NCBI RefSeq assembly: GCF_002220095.1
Contig: NZ_CP022372.1
Location: forward strand, 62,001 to 126,000
DNA length: 64,000 nt
Reading direction: 5' to 3'
Source of the DNA: Bosea sp. AS-1
GTDB lineage: Bacteria; Pseudomonadota; Alphaproteobacteria; Rhizobiales; Beijerinckiaceae
The position numbers were made by a program, and so were the translations under genes. Shown piece by piece: positions 27,318 through 35,566 of the stretch; within the stretch, counting starts at the first letter, position 1, and each line of letters opens with the position of its first letter. A model generated the notes under the pieces. The model searched no databases, was not told the origin of the DNA, and saw only the letters and a program-made list of their open reading frames with translations.

Positions 27318-27570
27318 GTTTCACTCCGAAAGGCCTGCGGGAGTTCGTCGGTGTCTACCCCTGCACCCTCTGAAAGCTGGTCACGATAGGAGCCGACGAG
27401 ACGGTGTGCCACAGTCCTTCTACCGCCGTCACTGGACTTCTAAAGCTTCGGCCTTCTCCGCGGAGTCCGGATTTCTCGCCTCTTGGAGACCAAGAGTCCG
27501 ATTTCTGGGGAAGGTCTGCGCGGAGAGACCACTATTTGCTGCGAACGGGTCACCGCGAGGCCGACTTTGG

Positions 27571-27944
27571 TTACTTCGTCGCCTGGGTGCGGGCGGTGAG
27601 CTTGTTGCCGTCGGGGTCGCGAAGGTAGGCCACAAAAGCTCCGTTCGGACGCTCGCTGGGTGGGCTCTCGATCGCTGTCCCGCCATGCGAGGTGCCGGCC
27701 TGGTGCCAAGCGAGGACATGGTCACGGCTCGCAGCGGCGATGCCAATTGTCCCGCCGTTGGCCGACGTCGCAGGATTGCCGTCAATCGGCTTCGTGATCA
27801 TCAGCCGGCCGCCCTCGTGGCATAGATCAGCCGTCCTCGGGCATCCATCTCGCCGGGCTCCCCGCCCAGCGGGGCGAATGTGGCGTCGTAGAAAGCGCGA
27901 GCCCGCTCCAAGTCGTTGCTGCCGATCATGACGTGGGTGAACAT
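27571..27944 (-). pseudogene. Second VOC-family copy, disrupted by a one-base frameshift
   Basis: Translation from the ATG at 27944 gives MFTHVMIGSNDLERARAFYD and continues to RGRLIY, then hits a stop 47 codons in. One base lower in the other frame, the reading continues as GGRLMI-type sequence, MITKPIDGNPATSANGGTIG, to the end FVAYLRDPDGNKLTA. A single missing base near 27821 explains this. The intact neighbour has the same order without a break, so this is a decayed tandem duplicate (or a sequencing error). Confidence 0.82.
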
Positions 27945-29076
27945 GCTTCTCTCCAATGACCTGTGCCGGACGATATCAGGCGCGCGCGGAATGATCGGCT
28001 ATCCGTGGCTCAATCTGCAGAAATACCGGTTTGCCCCTCAATCCCTCGGGCACGCCTTCGCAGACGGTAGCCGATTTTCCACTGTGGCGAGCACTAGGCT
28101 GAGTCAGGATTTTGCCGCTGTAGTCGGATTTGAGTCTGGCTTCTGCGGAAGTACTCTCCTTCGAGGTGATCTTTTTCCGTCAGCTGGGCTTCACGAGCCG
28201 AACTTTCTCGTGAAGCGATCGTCGGGTCGGTAGCATCCGTATCCTTGTGATCACGGGATTCCAGCTTGCGCAGGCGGCCCTGCCGAAATCAGCGGCCGCC
28301 TTCGGAACTGGAAATTCCCGTCGACCTGGCCGACGGTCCGTGCGGCCAACCTCCGGCATGCAATCCCCTGCCTCGAGGGCGTTTCGGCGGGCAAGCGCCG
28401 GGCTTCCGACCGCTCCGACTTGCTCAGCCATCGCCGAGGAGCTCGATCGAGATGATCGCGATACACCGGCCTAGCGCTCGACAAGCTCTTTCGCTGATCG
28501 GGGTCTGCTTTCTCCGGTCGGCGAAGCCACTGAGTCCGAGTTCTGCGGACAAACTCAGTGTCGGGATAGCTTTTCCAGTGAACTCAGGACGATGAATCAC
28601 GCTTTCGCGTGATAGTCGATTTGAAGGTCTAGCACTCCGGCGATCGCCCAGCTGCGCGCGAGCAGTCAAGAGAGCATTCTTGGCCTCCTCAGCAGCGGAT
28701 GAGCGGCGGTTCGAGGGAAAGGGCCAACGCGCGCGCTCCAGCCGAATGGGTCTGTCGCCTGCGGAGGCGCAGCGCTATCTCGGCTGCGCTGGAAGAACCG
28801 CTTTTCACGTCGCTCTAGCACCTTGAGTCAGGTTTTCCCGATCAATCAGAGATCTTGAGGCATGGTTCTGCTGCAATTTGCACGATAGGGGCTGTCTTCT
28901 CCGACATCCCGCGAACCTGGACGCGGGTCGTTAGGCGTTAAACGGGCCGAATGCCCGTGCCAGAGAAGCCCTGGAGAGCCAAATTTTGCGGGATTTTCCG
29001 ATGAGTCAGGCTTCTGCGAAGGTCCCTAGATCGAGTCTCGCAACTGCGTTTCGCGAGTCAGAGAATATCAAATGCC
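27945..29076. repeat. Gene-poor region with dispersed GAGTC-containing palindromic repeats
   Basis: 1.1 kb with no credible gene. It contains repeated units of the form GAGTC-N-GG-N-TTCTGCG. The clearest copies are at 28132-28156 and 28532-28556; each is 25 bases and ends in ACTC, so GAGT/ACTC are inverted ends. Partial copies start at 28101, 28825 and 29003, and two further GAGTC copies lie at 27463 and 27494. Perfect inverted repeats lie at 28190-28214 (TTCACGAG/CTCGTGAA) and 28596-28613 (ATCACGC/GCGTGAT). The nature of the element is unknown. Confidence 0.6.
28528..28560. repeat. Long imperfect palindrome within the repeat region
   Basis: CACTGAGT and ACTCAGTG form perfect 8-bp ends, and inside them GTCCG pairs with CGGAC around AGTTCTG. 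The unit overlaps the GAGTC repeat family and would fold into a stable stem in RNA or cruciform DNA. Confidence 0.6.
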
Positions 29077-30246
29077 TTAAGGCCAGACCCATTGATATTG
29101 CGAGGAAATCCCTGCAGAGAGAGTCAGAGATTTATGTTCCCCCACACAAACGGCAGACCGGACGTTCAGATTCGGCAGCCCCATCAAGGCCTGCGTCCGG
29201 TCGATCTCGGATTGCAGCAGCTTCACCACCTCGACGACGCCGTCCTCTCCGCCAACCGCGAGGCCATAGAGGGCGGCGCGGCCGATCATCACGGCATCGG
29301 CACCGGCCAGGCGCGCCTTGACGATATCCGTGCCGCGTCGGATGCCGCTGTCCAAGAGGATGGGGAGGCCCGGCGAGACCGCCTCCTCGAGCTGCGAGAG
29401 TGGTGCCGGGGCGGCATCGAGCTGCCGGCCGCCATGATTCGACAGCACGATGCCATCGACGCCGATCTCGGCCGCGCGGCGGATATCGGCTGGGTGGAGG
29501 ATGCCCTTGACCAGCAGCGGGCGCGGCCAGCGGTCGCGCAGCCGGGCGAGATCGTCCCAGGAAAAGCTCGCATCCATGTTGCGCGACAGCAGCGCCGCCT
29601 GGACGTTCGGATCTTTCGAGGCGGCACCGCCGAGATTGCCCATCGCTGGCGCGCCATGGCGCCCGACGCTCCAGAGCCAGCGCGGATGGCAAGCGATATC
29701 GAGCAGCGTATCGGGCCGCAGCCGGAAGGGCATGACGAAGCGATTGCGCAGGTCACGCTCGCGCTTGCCGCCGACCGGGACGTCCACGGTCAGGACGAGC
29801 TGGCTTGCGCCGGCCGCAAAGGCACGGTCCACCAGCTCGTCGGCCAGGGCGCGATGCATGACATAGAGCTGGAACCAGAATTCGGCGCCTGTGGCCGCCA
29901 CCTGCTCGATCGATGCATTCGACGCCGTCGAGAGCGTGAACGGAATGCCTAACCGCCGGGCGGCCCGCGCGAGTTTCAGATCGCCCTCGTGCCAGAAGAG
30001 GCCGTTCAAGCCGGTCGGCGCGATGACGATCGGCGTCGGCAGTCTTTTGCCGAGCCAGCCGACGGACTGATCGCGCTGTGCCACCGGGTTCAGGACGCGC
30101 GGCGTCAGGATCGGGTCCTCGAAGGCGGCGCGGTTGCGGCGCAGCGCGATCTCGTCCTCCGCGCCGCCGTCGAGATAGTCGAAGACGAAGCGCGGCAGCC
30201 GCCTGCGAGCGGCCGCGCGATAATCCTCGACATTGACGAGCGGCAT
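29077..30246 (-). CDS. FMN-dependent 2-hydroxyacid dehydrogenase (lactate/mandelate dehydrogenase-like)
   Basis: A 389-residue flavoenzyme oxidising an L-2-hydroxy acid to the 2-keto acid. Family motifs: LVNVEDYRAAARRRLPRFVFDYLDGGAEDE at the start, IVIAPTGL, TLSTASNASIEQV, the catalytic His in VLSNHGGRQLD (near residue 270), and LLDSGIRRGTDIVKARLAGADAVMIGRA for FMN phosphate. It abuts the ThDP enzyme (start at its stop). The last 20 or so residues (GEHKSLTLSAGISSQYQ) do not look like a family end and are encoded at the edge of the GAGTC repeat region. A mandelate dehydrogenase role is inferred from context. Confidence 0.88.
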   Translation of the reverse strand: MPLVNVEDYRAAARRRLPRFVFDYLDGGAEDEIALRRNRAAFEDPILTPRVLNPVAQRDQSVGWLGKRLPTPIVIAPTGLNGLFWHEGDLKLARAARRLGIPFTLSTASNASIEQVAATGAEFWFQLYVMHRALADELVDRAFAAGASQLVLTVDVPVGGKRERDLRNRFVMPFRLRPDTLLDIACHPRWLWSVGRHGAPAMGNLGGAASKDPNVQAALLSRNMDASFSWDDLARLRDRWPRPLLVKGILHPADIRRAAEIGVDGIVLSNHGGRQLDAAPAPLSQLEEAVSPGLPILLDSGIRRGTDIVKARLAGADAVMIGRAALYGLAVGGEDGVVEVVKLLQSEIDRTQALMGLPNLNVRSAVCVGEHKSLTLSAGISSQYQWVWP

Positions 30247-31961
30247 CAGCGCGCGATCCGGATCTCGACCAGCGCCTGGCGGCGATGCACCGTGACCTGC
30301 TCGATCGCCGCCCGAAGCGCGTTCGCCAGCTCGTCATGGCTCGCGACGCGGGCCGTCCAGGCGCGGCTCGCCTCGGCAACACGGGTGAAGTCAGGCGTCG
30401 GCGCGAGCGAGACCAGCGGCATCTCGTTGCTGGAGGCAGCGTAACCCTCCGGGTAGACGCCCGTCACCGACTGCCGCACCGCGCCCCATTCCTCGTTGTT
30501 CAGCACGAGGACCAGCAACGGGATCGCCATTGCCTCGGCGATCTGGTGGCAGGCGACGGGGTTGGCGAACATGTAGGAGCCATCGCCCATCGTCGCGATC
30601 ACGAGCCGCTCGGGCTGGGCGAGCTTGTAGCCCAGCCCGGTCGGGAACGACCAGCCAAGCCCACCCGAATGCGGCTCCTGATACCAGGAGCCCGGCTCGC
30701 GCAGCGTCAAGGGTTCCAGCGGCGCCCCGAGTTCCGACAGGATCGTGGCGGGCGTGTCGCCGAGCACCTCGGACAGGCACTGGCTGACGAAATCCTTGGT
30801 CATCAGCTCGCCACGCGGCGTGCGCGCATTGCGCAAGACCTCTTCGCGCCGCCTGGCGGCAGCGGCGGCGACCTTTTTGCGACGAGCCTCGCGCTTCTCG
30901 CCCGTCCCCTCGCAGGCGGGACGTGCCGCTGCTTCGAGCGCCACGATGACCCCGCCGGTCTCGCCCGGCAGCGACAGATCGGCCTGGAAATTGCGGATCG
31001 GGAAGCGGGAATAGAGCGGGTCCTGTCCGATATGCACGACCTTGCAGTCCGCCGGCAGCTTATGGATGTCGGGCGACCAGGGCGCGAGGCAGTCGATCAC
31101 CAGCACGAGATCGGCCTCGGCGAGCCAGGGGCCCGGATCGACACCGACCGACATCGGATGGTCAGTCGCGATGCCGAGCTGGATCGCCCAGTACTGGCAG
31201 ACGGGGATGCCCCAGTCCTGCGCCAGCCGCGACAGCGCCGCAAACCCCTCCGCATCCCCGGCGCCGCGCTGCACGATGATCAGCGGCCGCTCAGCCTCCC
31301 GCAGCAGCGCGGCGGCCTGATCGATATCGGCCGCGCGAGGGGCCAGGGTTGCCGGAGCGATCCTGCTCGGCCTCTCCAGTTCATCGGCCGGGCAGGGTTC
31401 GCACAACACCTCGCGCGGCAGGCTGAGATAGACCGGGCCGCGCGGTAGCGACGTCGCGATGGCATGGGCGCGGTCGACCACGTCGACAGCCTGCTCCGGG
31501 AACTTCAGCTCGTAATCCCATTTGGTGCATTCGCGGATCATCGCGGCCTGGTCGCGCATCTCCTGTCCCCAGCTGATCGGGACGGTGCGCGCGCCGAGGC
31601 GGCCCTGCTCGACCACCGGCGTCCGGCCCGAGAAGATCAGGACGGGGATATGTTCGGTCGCCGCGTTGATCGCGCCGATCGCGCAATTCGCCAGGCCGAC
31701 ATTGGTGTGCGCCATCACGGCCTGAGCGCGGCCGGTCGCGAGGTAATAGCCATGCGCCATGCCCATCGCCGCGTTCTCGTGCGGGATGACGATCGCGGTC
31801 GGCAGGGGGATATGCTTGGCCTTGGCTTCCGCGAGCCCCTCGATGATCGGCGGGAAGTCCGTGCCGGAATTGGCGAAGATGTAGTCGACACCGACCGCCT
31901 TCAGGCGGGCGAGGATGGCGCCGCCTGCGGTGATGCCGGGTTTCTTGGTTTCGGTCTGCAT
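30246..31961 (-). CDS. Thiamine-diphosphate-dependent decarboxylase (benzoylformate decarboxylase / acetolactate-synthase-like)
   Basis: About 571 residues with the three-domain ThDP fold. FANSGTDFPPIIEGL and the activating Glu in VIPHENAAMGMAHGYY are in the N-terminal PYR domain (near residues 30-70), and AHTNVGLANCAIGAI supplies the active-site His region. The ThDP-binding GDGSYMFANPVACHQIAEAMAIPLLVLVLNN motif lies near residue 460. A GTG at 31985 overlapping dctM is an alternative start. Together with the hydroxyacid dehydrogenase and aldehyde dehydrogenase it suggests 2-keto-acid decarboxylation to an aldehyde. Confidence 0.85.
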   Translation of the reverse strand: MQTETKKPGITAGGAILARLKAVGVDYIFANSGTDFPPIIEGLAEAKAKHIPLPTAIVIPHENAAMGMAHGYYLATGRAQAVMAHTNVGLANCAIGAINAATEHIPVLIFSGRTPVVEQGRLGARTVPISWGQEMRDQAAMIRECTKWDYELKFPEQAVDVVDRAHAIATSLPRGPVYLSLPREVLCEPCPADELERPSRIAPATLAPRAADIDQAAALLREAERPLIIVQRGAGDAEGFAALSRLAQDWGIPVCQYWAIQLGIATDHPMSVGVDPGPWLAEADLVLVIDCLAPWSPDIHKLPADCKVVHIGQDPLYSRFPIRNFQADLSLPGETGGVIVALEAAARPACEGTGEKREARRKKVAAAAARRREEVLRNARTPRGELMTKDFVSQCLSEVLGDTPATILSELGAPLEPLTLREPGSWYQEPHSGGLGWSFPTGLGYKLAQPERLVIATMGDGSYMFANPVACHQIAEAMAIPLLVLVLNNEEWGAVRQSVTGVYPEGYAASSNEMPLVSLAPTPDFTRVAEASRAWTARVASHDELANALRAAIEQVTVHRRQALVEIRIAR

Positions 31962-31981
31962 GAACGGACTCTGGATGGTGA

Positions 31982-33280
31982 TCACATCTGGCTCGGAAGC
32001 CAGGTGGCGAGGATCGGGAAGGCGACGAGGATCGCCAGGCGGATCAGATCCGTGACGATGAAAGGCGCGACGCCGCGGAAGATCGTCGAGAAGCTGAGAT
32101 CGCCGATGACGCTCTTGATGACGAAGACATTCATGCCGACTGGCGGATGGATCAAGCCGAGCTCGACCGTCATGACGATGATGACGCCGAACCAGATCGG
32201 ATCGAAGCCGAGCGCCGTGATGACCGGGAAGATGATCGGCACGGTGAGGATGATCATCGCCATCGCATCCATCAGGCAGCCGAGGACGATGTACATCAAC
32301 AGGATCAGCAGCAGCACGCCATAGCGGCCGATGCCGAGCCCGGTCATGAACTCGGTGATCTTCTGCGGCGTACCGGTGATGGTGAGGAAATAGCCGAAGA
32401 TCAGCGCACCGATCAGCACCGTGAACACCGCCGCGGCGGTGCGCGTCGCCTGCAGCAGCGATTGCAGGATCGCCTCCCGCGAAAGCTTGCGGCGCGCCAT
32501 GCCGATGATGAAGGCGCCGCCCGCGCCGACGCCGCCGGCTTCGGTGGGGGTGAACAGGCCGCCATAGAGACCGCCGATCACGAAGACGAAGAGCAGAAGC
32601 GGGGCCCAGACCTCGCCCAGCGCCCGGACGCGATCGCGCAGCGGCAGCTTCGGCCCCGCCGGCAGAAGGCCTGGCCGGGCGATGCCGATCAGCGCAATCG
32701 TGGCCATGTACATCATCACCGCGATCAGCCCGGGCACCACGCCGGCCATGAACAGGCGCGAAATGTCCTGCTCGGTGATGATCCCGTAGACGACGAGCAC
32801 AGTCGAAGGCGGGAACATCGCGCCGAGCGTGCCACCGGCGGCGATCGTGCCGGCGGCGAAGGATTTCGGATAGTTGTGCCGGCGCATCTCCGGATAGGCG
32901 ATCGTCGAGAAGGTGGCGGCCGTCGCGACCGAGGAGCCGGAGATCGCGGCGAAACCGCCGCAGGCGGCGATCGTGGCGAAGCCGAGCCCGCCGCGGGCAT
33001 GGCCGATCACGGCATTGGCGGCGCGAAACAATTCCCGGCTCATCCCGGAATTGGACACGAAGGCGCCCATCAGCAGGAACATCGGGATGACGCCGAAGGT
33101 GTAGTCGGTGACCGTGCGCATCGAGGTCTGGCCGATGAGCTTCAGAGCCGGGCCGAAGCCGGTGATCAGGCCGAAGCCGACCACGCCGACGAGACCCATC
33201 GCCATGCCGACAGGCACGCGCAGCAGCATCAGCGCGAAAAGGAGGACGAAGCCGCCGATGGCGACGAGATCTGGTGACAT
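31982..33280 (-). CDS. TRAP transporter large membrane subunit (DctM)
   Basis: A 432-residue inner-membrane protein with about 12 hydrophobic segments. Recognisable stretches are VPVGMAMGLVGVVGF at the start and TPTEAGGVGAGGAFIIG in the middle. It uses an ion gradient to import the acid delivered by DctP. It starts 4 bp after dctQ and overlaps the alternative start of the ThDP gene. Confidence 0.95.
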   Translation of the reverse strand: MSPDLVAIGGFVLLFALMLLRVPVGMAMGLVGVVGFGLITGFGPALKLIGQTSMRTVTDYTFGVIPMFLLMGAFVSNSGMSRELFRAANAVIGHARGGLGFATIAACGGFAAISGSSVATAATFSTIAYPEMRRHNYPKSFAAGTIAAGGTLGAMFPPSTVLVVYGIITEQDISRLFMAGVVPGLIAVMMYMATIALIGIARPGLLPAGPKLPLRDRVRALGEVWAPLLLFVFVIGGLYGGLFTPTEAGGVGAGGAFIIGMARRKLSREAILQSLLQATRTAAAVFTVLIGALIFGYFLTITGTPQKITEFMTGLGIGRYGVLLLILLMYIVLGCLMDAMAMIILTVPIIFPVITALGFDPIWFGVIIVMTVELGLIHPPVGMNVFVIKSVIGDLSFSTIFRGVAPFIVTDLIRLAILVAFPILATWLPSQM

Positions 33281-33284
33281 CGGT

Positions 33285-33839
33285 CTACTCGACGGGCTCG
33301 AGGGAATGCGCCTCGTTCACCCGTTCCGGATGGAAGATGAGGCGGAAGGTGCGCACCGCGATCAGGATCACGGCCGAGACGTCGCCCAGCCAGGCCAGCG
33401 CGAAGAACGGCCAGGTCGGCAGGTGCAGGTCGTAGGTCAGGACGTTCTGCGCCTTGGTCGCCACGACCTTGTCGAAGAGCATGATCGTCTGCACCGAGAC
33501 GACCAGCAGCAGGACGAGCGTGGCGAAGACGTCGATCAGCCGCTTGGCGCGCGGCTTGGCGATGTCCCAGATCAGATCGACGGTGATGTGGGTGCCGCGA
33601 TAGCTCGTCGCCGCGATGCCCCAGAAGATCAGGATGCCGAGGAAGAGCCGGCCGAAATCATAGCCGTCGGGAATCGAGACGGAGAAGAAATAGCGCAGCA
33701 GGACGGAGATGAAGATATCGGCCGCGACGAGGCCGACGAAGCCGGCTGCGATCCATTCGATGCCTTCGATGAACCTGTCCATGGCGTTCTTGGGCCGCTG
33801 CGGTTCGGCGGGCGGCCGAAGGCCTGCGTCGTCGCTCAT
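33285..33839 (-). CDS. TRAP transporter small membrane subunit (DctQ)
   Basis: 184 residues with four membrane segments (GIEWIAAGFVGLVAADIFISVLLRY first) and the conserved loop SYRGTHITVDLIW. The ATG at 33839 follows AGAGGAG and fits the family length; an upstream in-frame ATG would add unconserved sequence. It sits between dctP (67-bp gap) and dctM. Confidence 0.92.
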   Translation of the reverse strand: MSDDAGLRPPAEPQRPKNAMDRFIEGIEWIAAGFVGLVAADIFISVLLRYFFSVSIPDGYDFGRLFLGILIFWGIAATSYRGTHITVDLIWDIAKPRAKRLIDVFATLVLLLVVSVQTIMLFDKVVATKAQNVLTYDLHLPTWPFFALAWLGDVSAVILIAVRTFRLIFHPERVNEAHSLEPVE

Positions 33840-33906
33840 GACGTCGCTCCTCTCGACAAGGGGAATGGCCGGCACGGCTCGCGACGGAGCCGCGCCGGGT
33901 GAGGTC

Positions 33907-34962
33907 TCAGAAGCTGGCCTGGGCTTCCTGGAGCTTGGCCTTGAGCTCGCCGAGGATCGCCTCCGGATCGCCACCGACCTTCTTCACGCTCTCGGCCCAG
34001 CGCTCCTGCAGAGGCTTCACGGCGGCCCGCCAGGCATCGATCTGCGCGGCATCGAGCTCCACCACCTCGTGGCCCGGGGCCTTCTTCATCCGCTCGCGGC
34101 CAGCGAACTCGAAGTCGGTCCAGGGCGCGGAGAGTTTGGCGGCCCAGGCATTGTTGCAGTGGTCGTCGATGACCTTCTTCTGCGCCGCCGAGGCGCCGTC
34201 ATAGGTCGCCTTGTTCATCGTCCAGGTGTAGGCCGTGGTGTAGAGCGGCACGTCGAGGCTGAACTTCGTGACCTTCTCGATGCCGAACAGGAAGATCGAG
34301 TTCCACGGGAAGGTGATGGCGTCGGCCACGCCGCGCTCCAGCGCATCCCGCGATTCCGGCGCCGAGGCCTGGACATTGGTGCCGCCCAACGTCGTCACCA
34401 TCTCGCCGACCGTGACCTGGGCGGGGCGGACCTTCAGCCCTTTCACGTCGCCGGGCAGGACGATCTTCTTCTTGGAGTGGAAGGTGCCCGGATCATGGAC
34501 GAAGGCGAGGCAGAAATGCGTGTCGCCCATCTCCTTGGGCGCATATTTGCGGTACCAGGCGTCGACGGCGAGCGAGCCGCCCTTGGCGTTGCTGACCGTG
34601 AAGGGAAGCTGCGCCGCATTGATGATCGGGAACCGGCCGGGCTGGTAGCCGGGGCTGACATAGCCGACATCGGCGATGCCGTCGCGAACCATGTCGTAAT
34701 GGTCGAAGGCCTTGCCAAGTTGCTCGGCGGGGAAGACCACGCCCTTGATCGTGCCGCCGGACTGCTTCTCCATGTCGGCCGCCCAGTCCTTCGCGGCCTG
34801 GACCAGCGGATGGGCCGGCGGAACCCAAAGCGAAATCTTCAGAGTGATCGTCTTGTCCTGCGCCTTCGCACCAGGCGCCGCGGCGAGGCCCGCCCCGGCG
34901 AGAATGGTCCCGAGCGCCAGCATCGCGGCCCTGCGGGACGAGATCCGTCTCGTCGTCTTCAT
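33907..34962 (-). CDS. TRAP transporter substrate-binding protein (DctP family)
   Basis: A 351-residue periplasmic receptor. The signal peptide spans residues 1-35 (SSRRAAMLALGTILAGAGL, ending AKAQD; twin-arginine-like). The DctP core includes KISLWVPPAHPLVQAAKDWA and the conserved Arg region LKVRPAQVTVGEMVTTLG, whose Arg usually binds the ligand carboxylate, so an organic acid is likely. The ATG at 34962 follows GGAGG. Upstream in-frame sequence runs into marR and is not used. Confidence 0.94.
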   Translation of the reverse strand: MKTTRRISSRRAAMLALGTILAGAGLAAAPGAKAQDKTITLKISLWVPPAHPLVQAAKDWAADMEKQSGGTIKGVVFPAEQLGKAFDHYDMVRDGIADVGYVSPGYQPGRFPIINAAQLPFTVSNAKGGSLAVDAWYRKYAPKEMGDTHFCLAFVHDPGTFHSKKKIVLPGDVKGLKVRPAQVTVGEMVTTLGGTNVQASAPESRDALERGVADAITFPWNSIFLFGIEKVTKFSLDVPLYTTAYTWTMNKATYDGASAAQKKVIDDHCNNAWAAKLSAPWTDFEFAGRERMKKAPGHEVVELDAAQIDAWRAAVKPLQERWAESVKKVGGDPEAILGELKAKLQEAQASF

Positions 34963-35047
34963 GCTATGTCCTCCGTTGTGTTTCCTCGGCGGGCCTTGCC
35001 GCCTTCTTTCCCGTCTCGCGCGGGTTTGGGCCCTGGCGGCCGCTGCA

Positions 35048-35557
35048 TCAGGTCGGTGAGCCGTTCTCGTCTCCAAGTTCCGAGGCGATCCGGCGCAGGA
35101 TTTCGATGAAGCGTGCCTTGTCGGCACCGACGATGGCGTCGAGCCTTTCGTCATGGGCATGGGCGATGCGCCGCAGTTTCTCCAGCATGGCCTCGCCCTC
35201 GGCGGTGAGCCGCACGCCGTAGCTGCGCTGGTCGGCGCGGTTGCGCCGGCGGGAGATGAGGCCACGCGCGTTGAGGAGCTTGATCGTGCTGGTCAGGGTC
35301 GAGCGATCACGGCCCACTAGCCGGCTAATATCACTCGGCGGGAGGCCCGGATTCTCGGCGATGATGGTCAGAAGCGTGTACCAGCCAGGCTTCAGATCCT
35401 CGGCCCCCGCCCCCTTGCGGATCGCCTGGAAGGAGGACTCCTGGGCGATGCGCAGATAGTAGCCGATCAGGTCGTGGAAGCTGTCCGGGATCTGGAGTTC
35501 CGGACGCTCCGCAGCGCCGGTCCGTTCGGCGGGCTTGGCGGGGGGCGAGGAGGCCAT
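35048..35557 (-). CDS. MarR-family transcriptional regulator
   Basis: A 169-residue winged-helix dimer. The helix-turn-helix and wing are seen as LPPSDISRLVGRDRSTLTSTIKLLNARGLISRRRNRADQRSYGVRLT (near residues 70-115). It lies 9 bp after the aldehyde dehydrogenase gene in the same operon, so it probably autoregulates it, binding the 25-bp palindrome at 37107-37131 and releasing it on an aromatic acid (inference). Confidence 0.92.
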   Translation of the reverse strand: MASSPPAKPAERTGAAERPELQIPDSFHDLIGYYLRIAQESSFQAIRKGAGAEDLKPGWYTLLTIIAENPGLPPSDISRLVGRDRSTLTSTIKLLNARGLISRRRNRADQRSYGVRLTAEGEAMLEKLRRIAHAHDERLDAIVGADKARFIEILRRIASELGDENGSPT

Positions 35558-35566
35558 GTCGCGCTT

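Noticed and set aside
27916..28233. Plus-strand frames in the gene-poor region (also 28266-28595, 28424-28669 minus)
   Set aside because: They are built from the repeat units, have no good ribosome site or family likeness, and conflict with each other on both strands.
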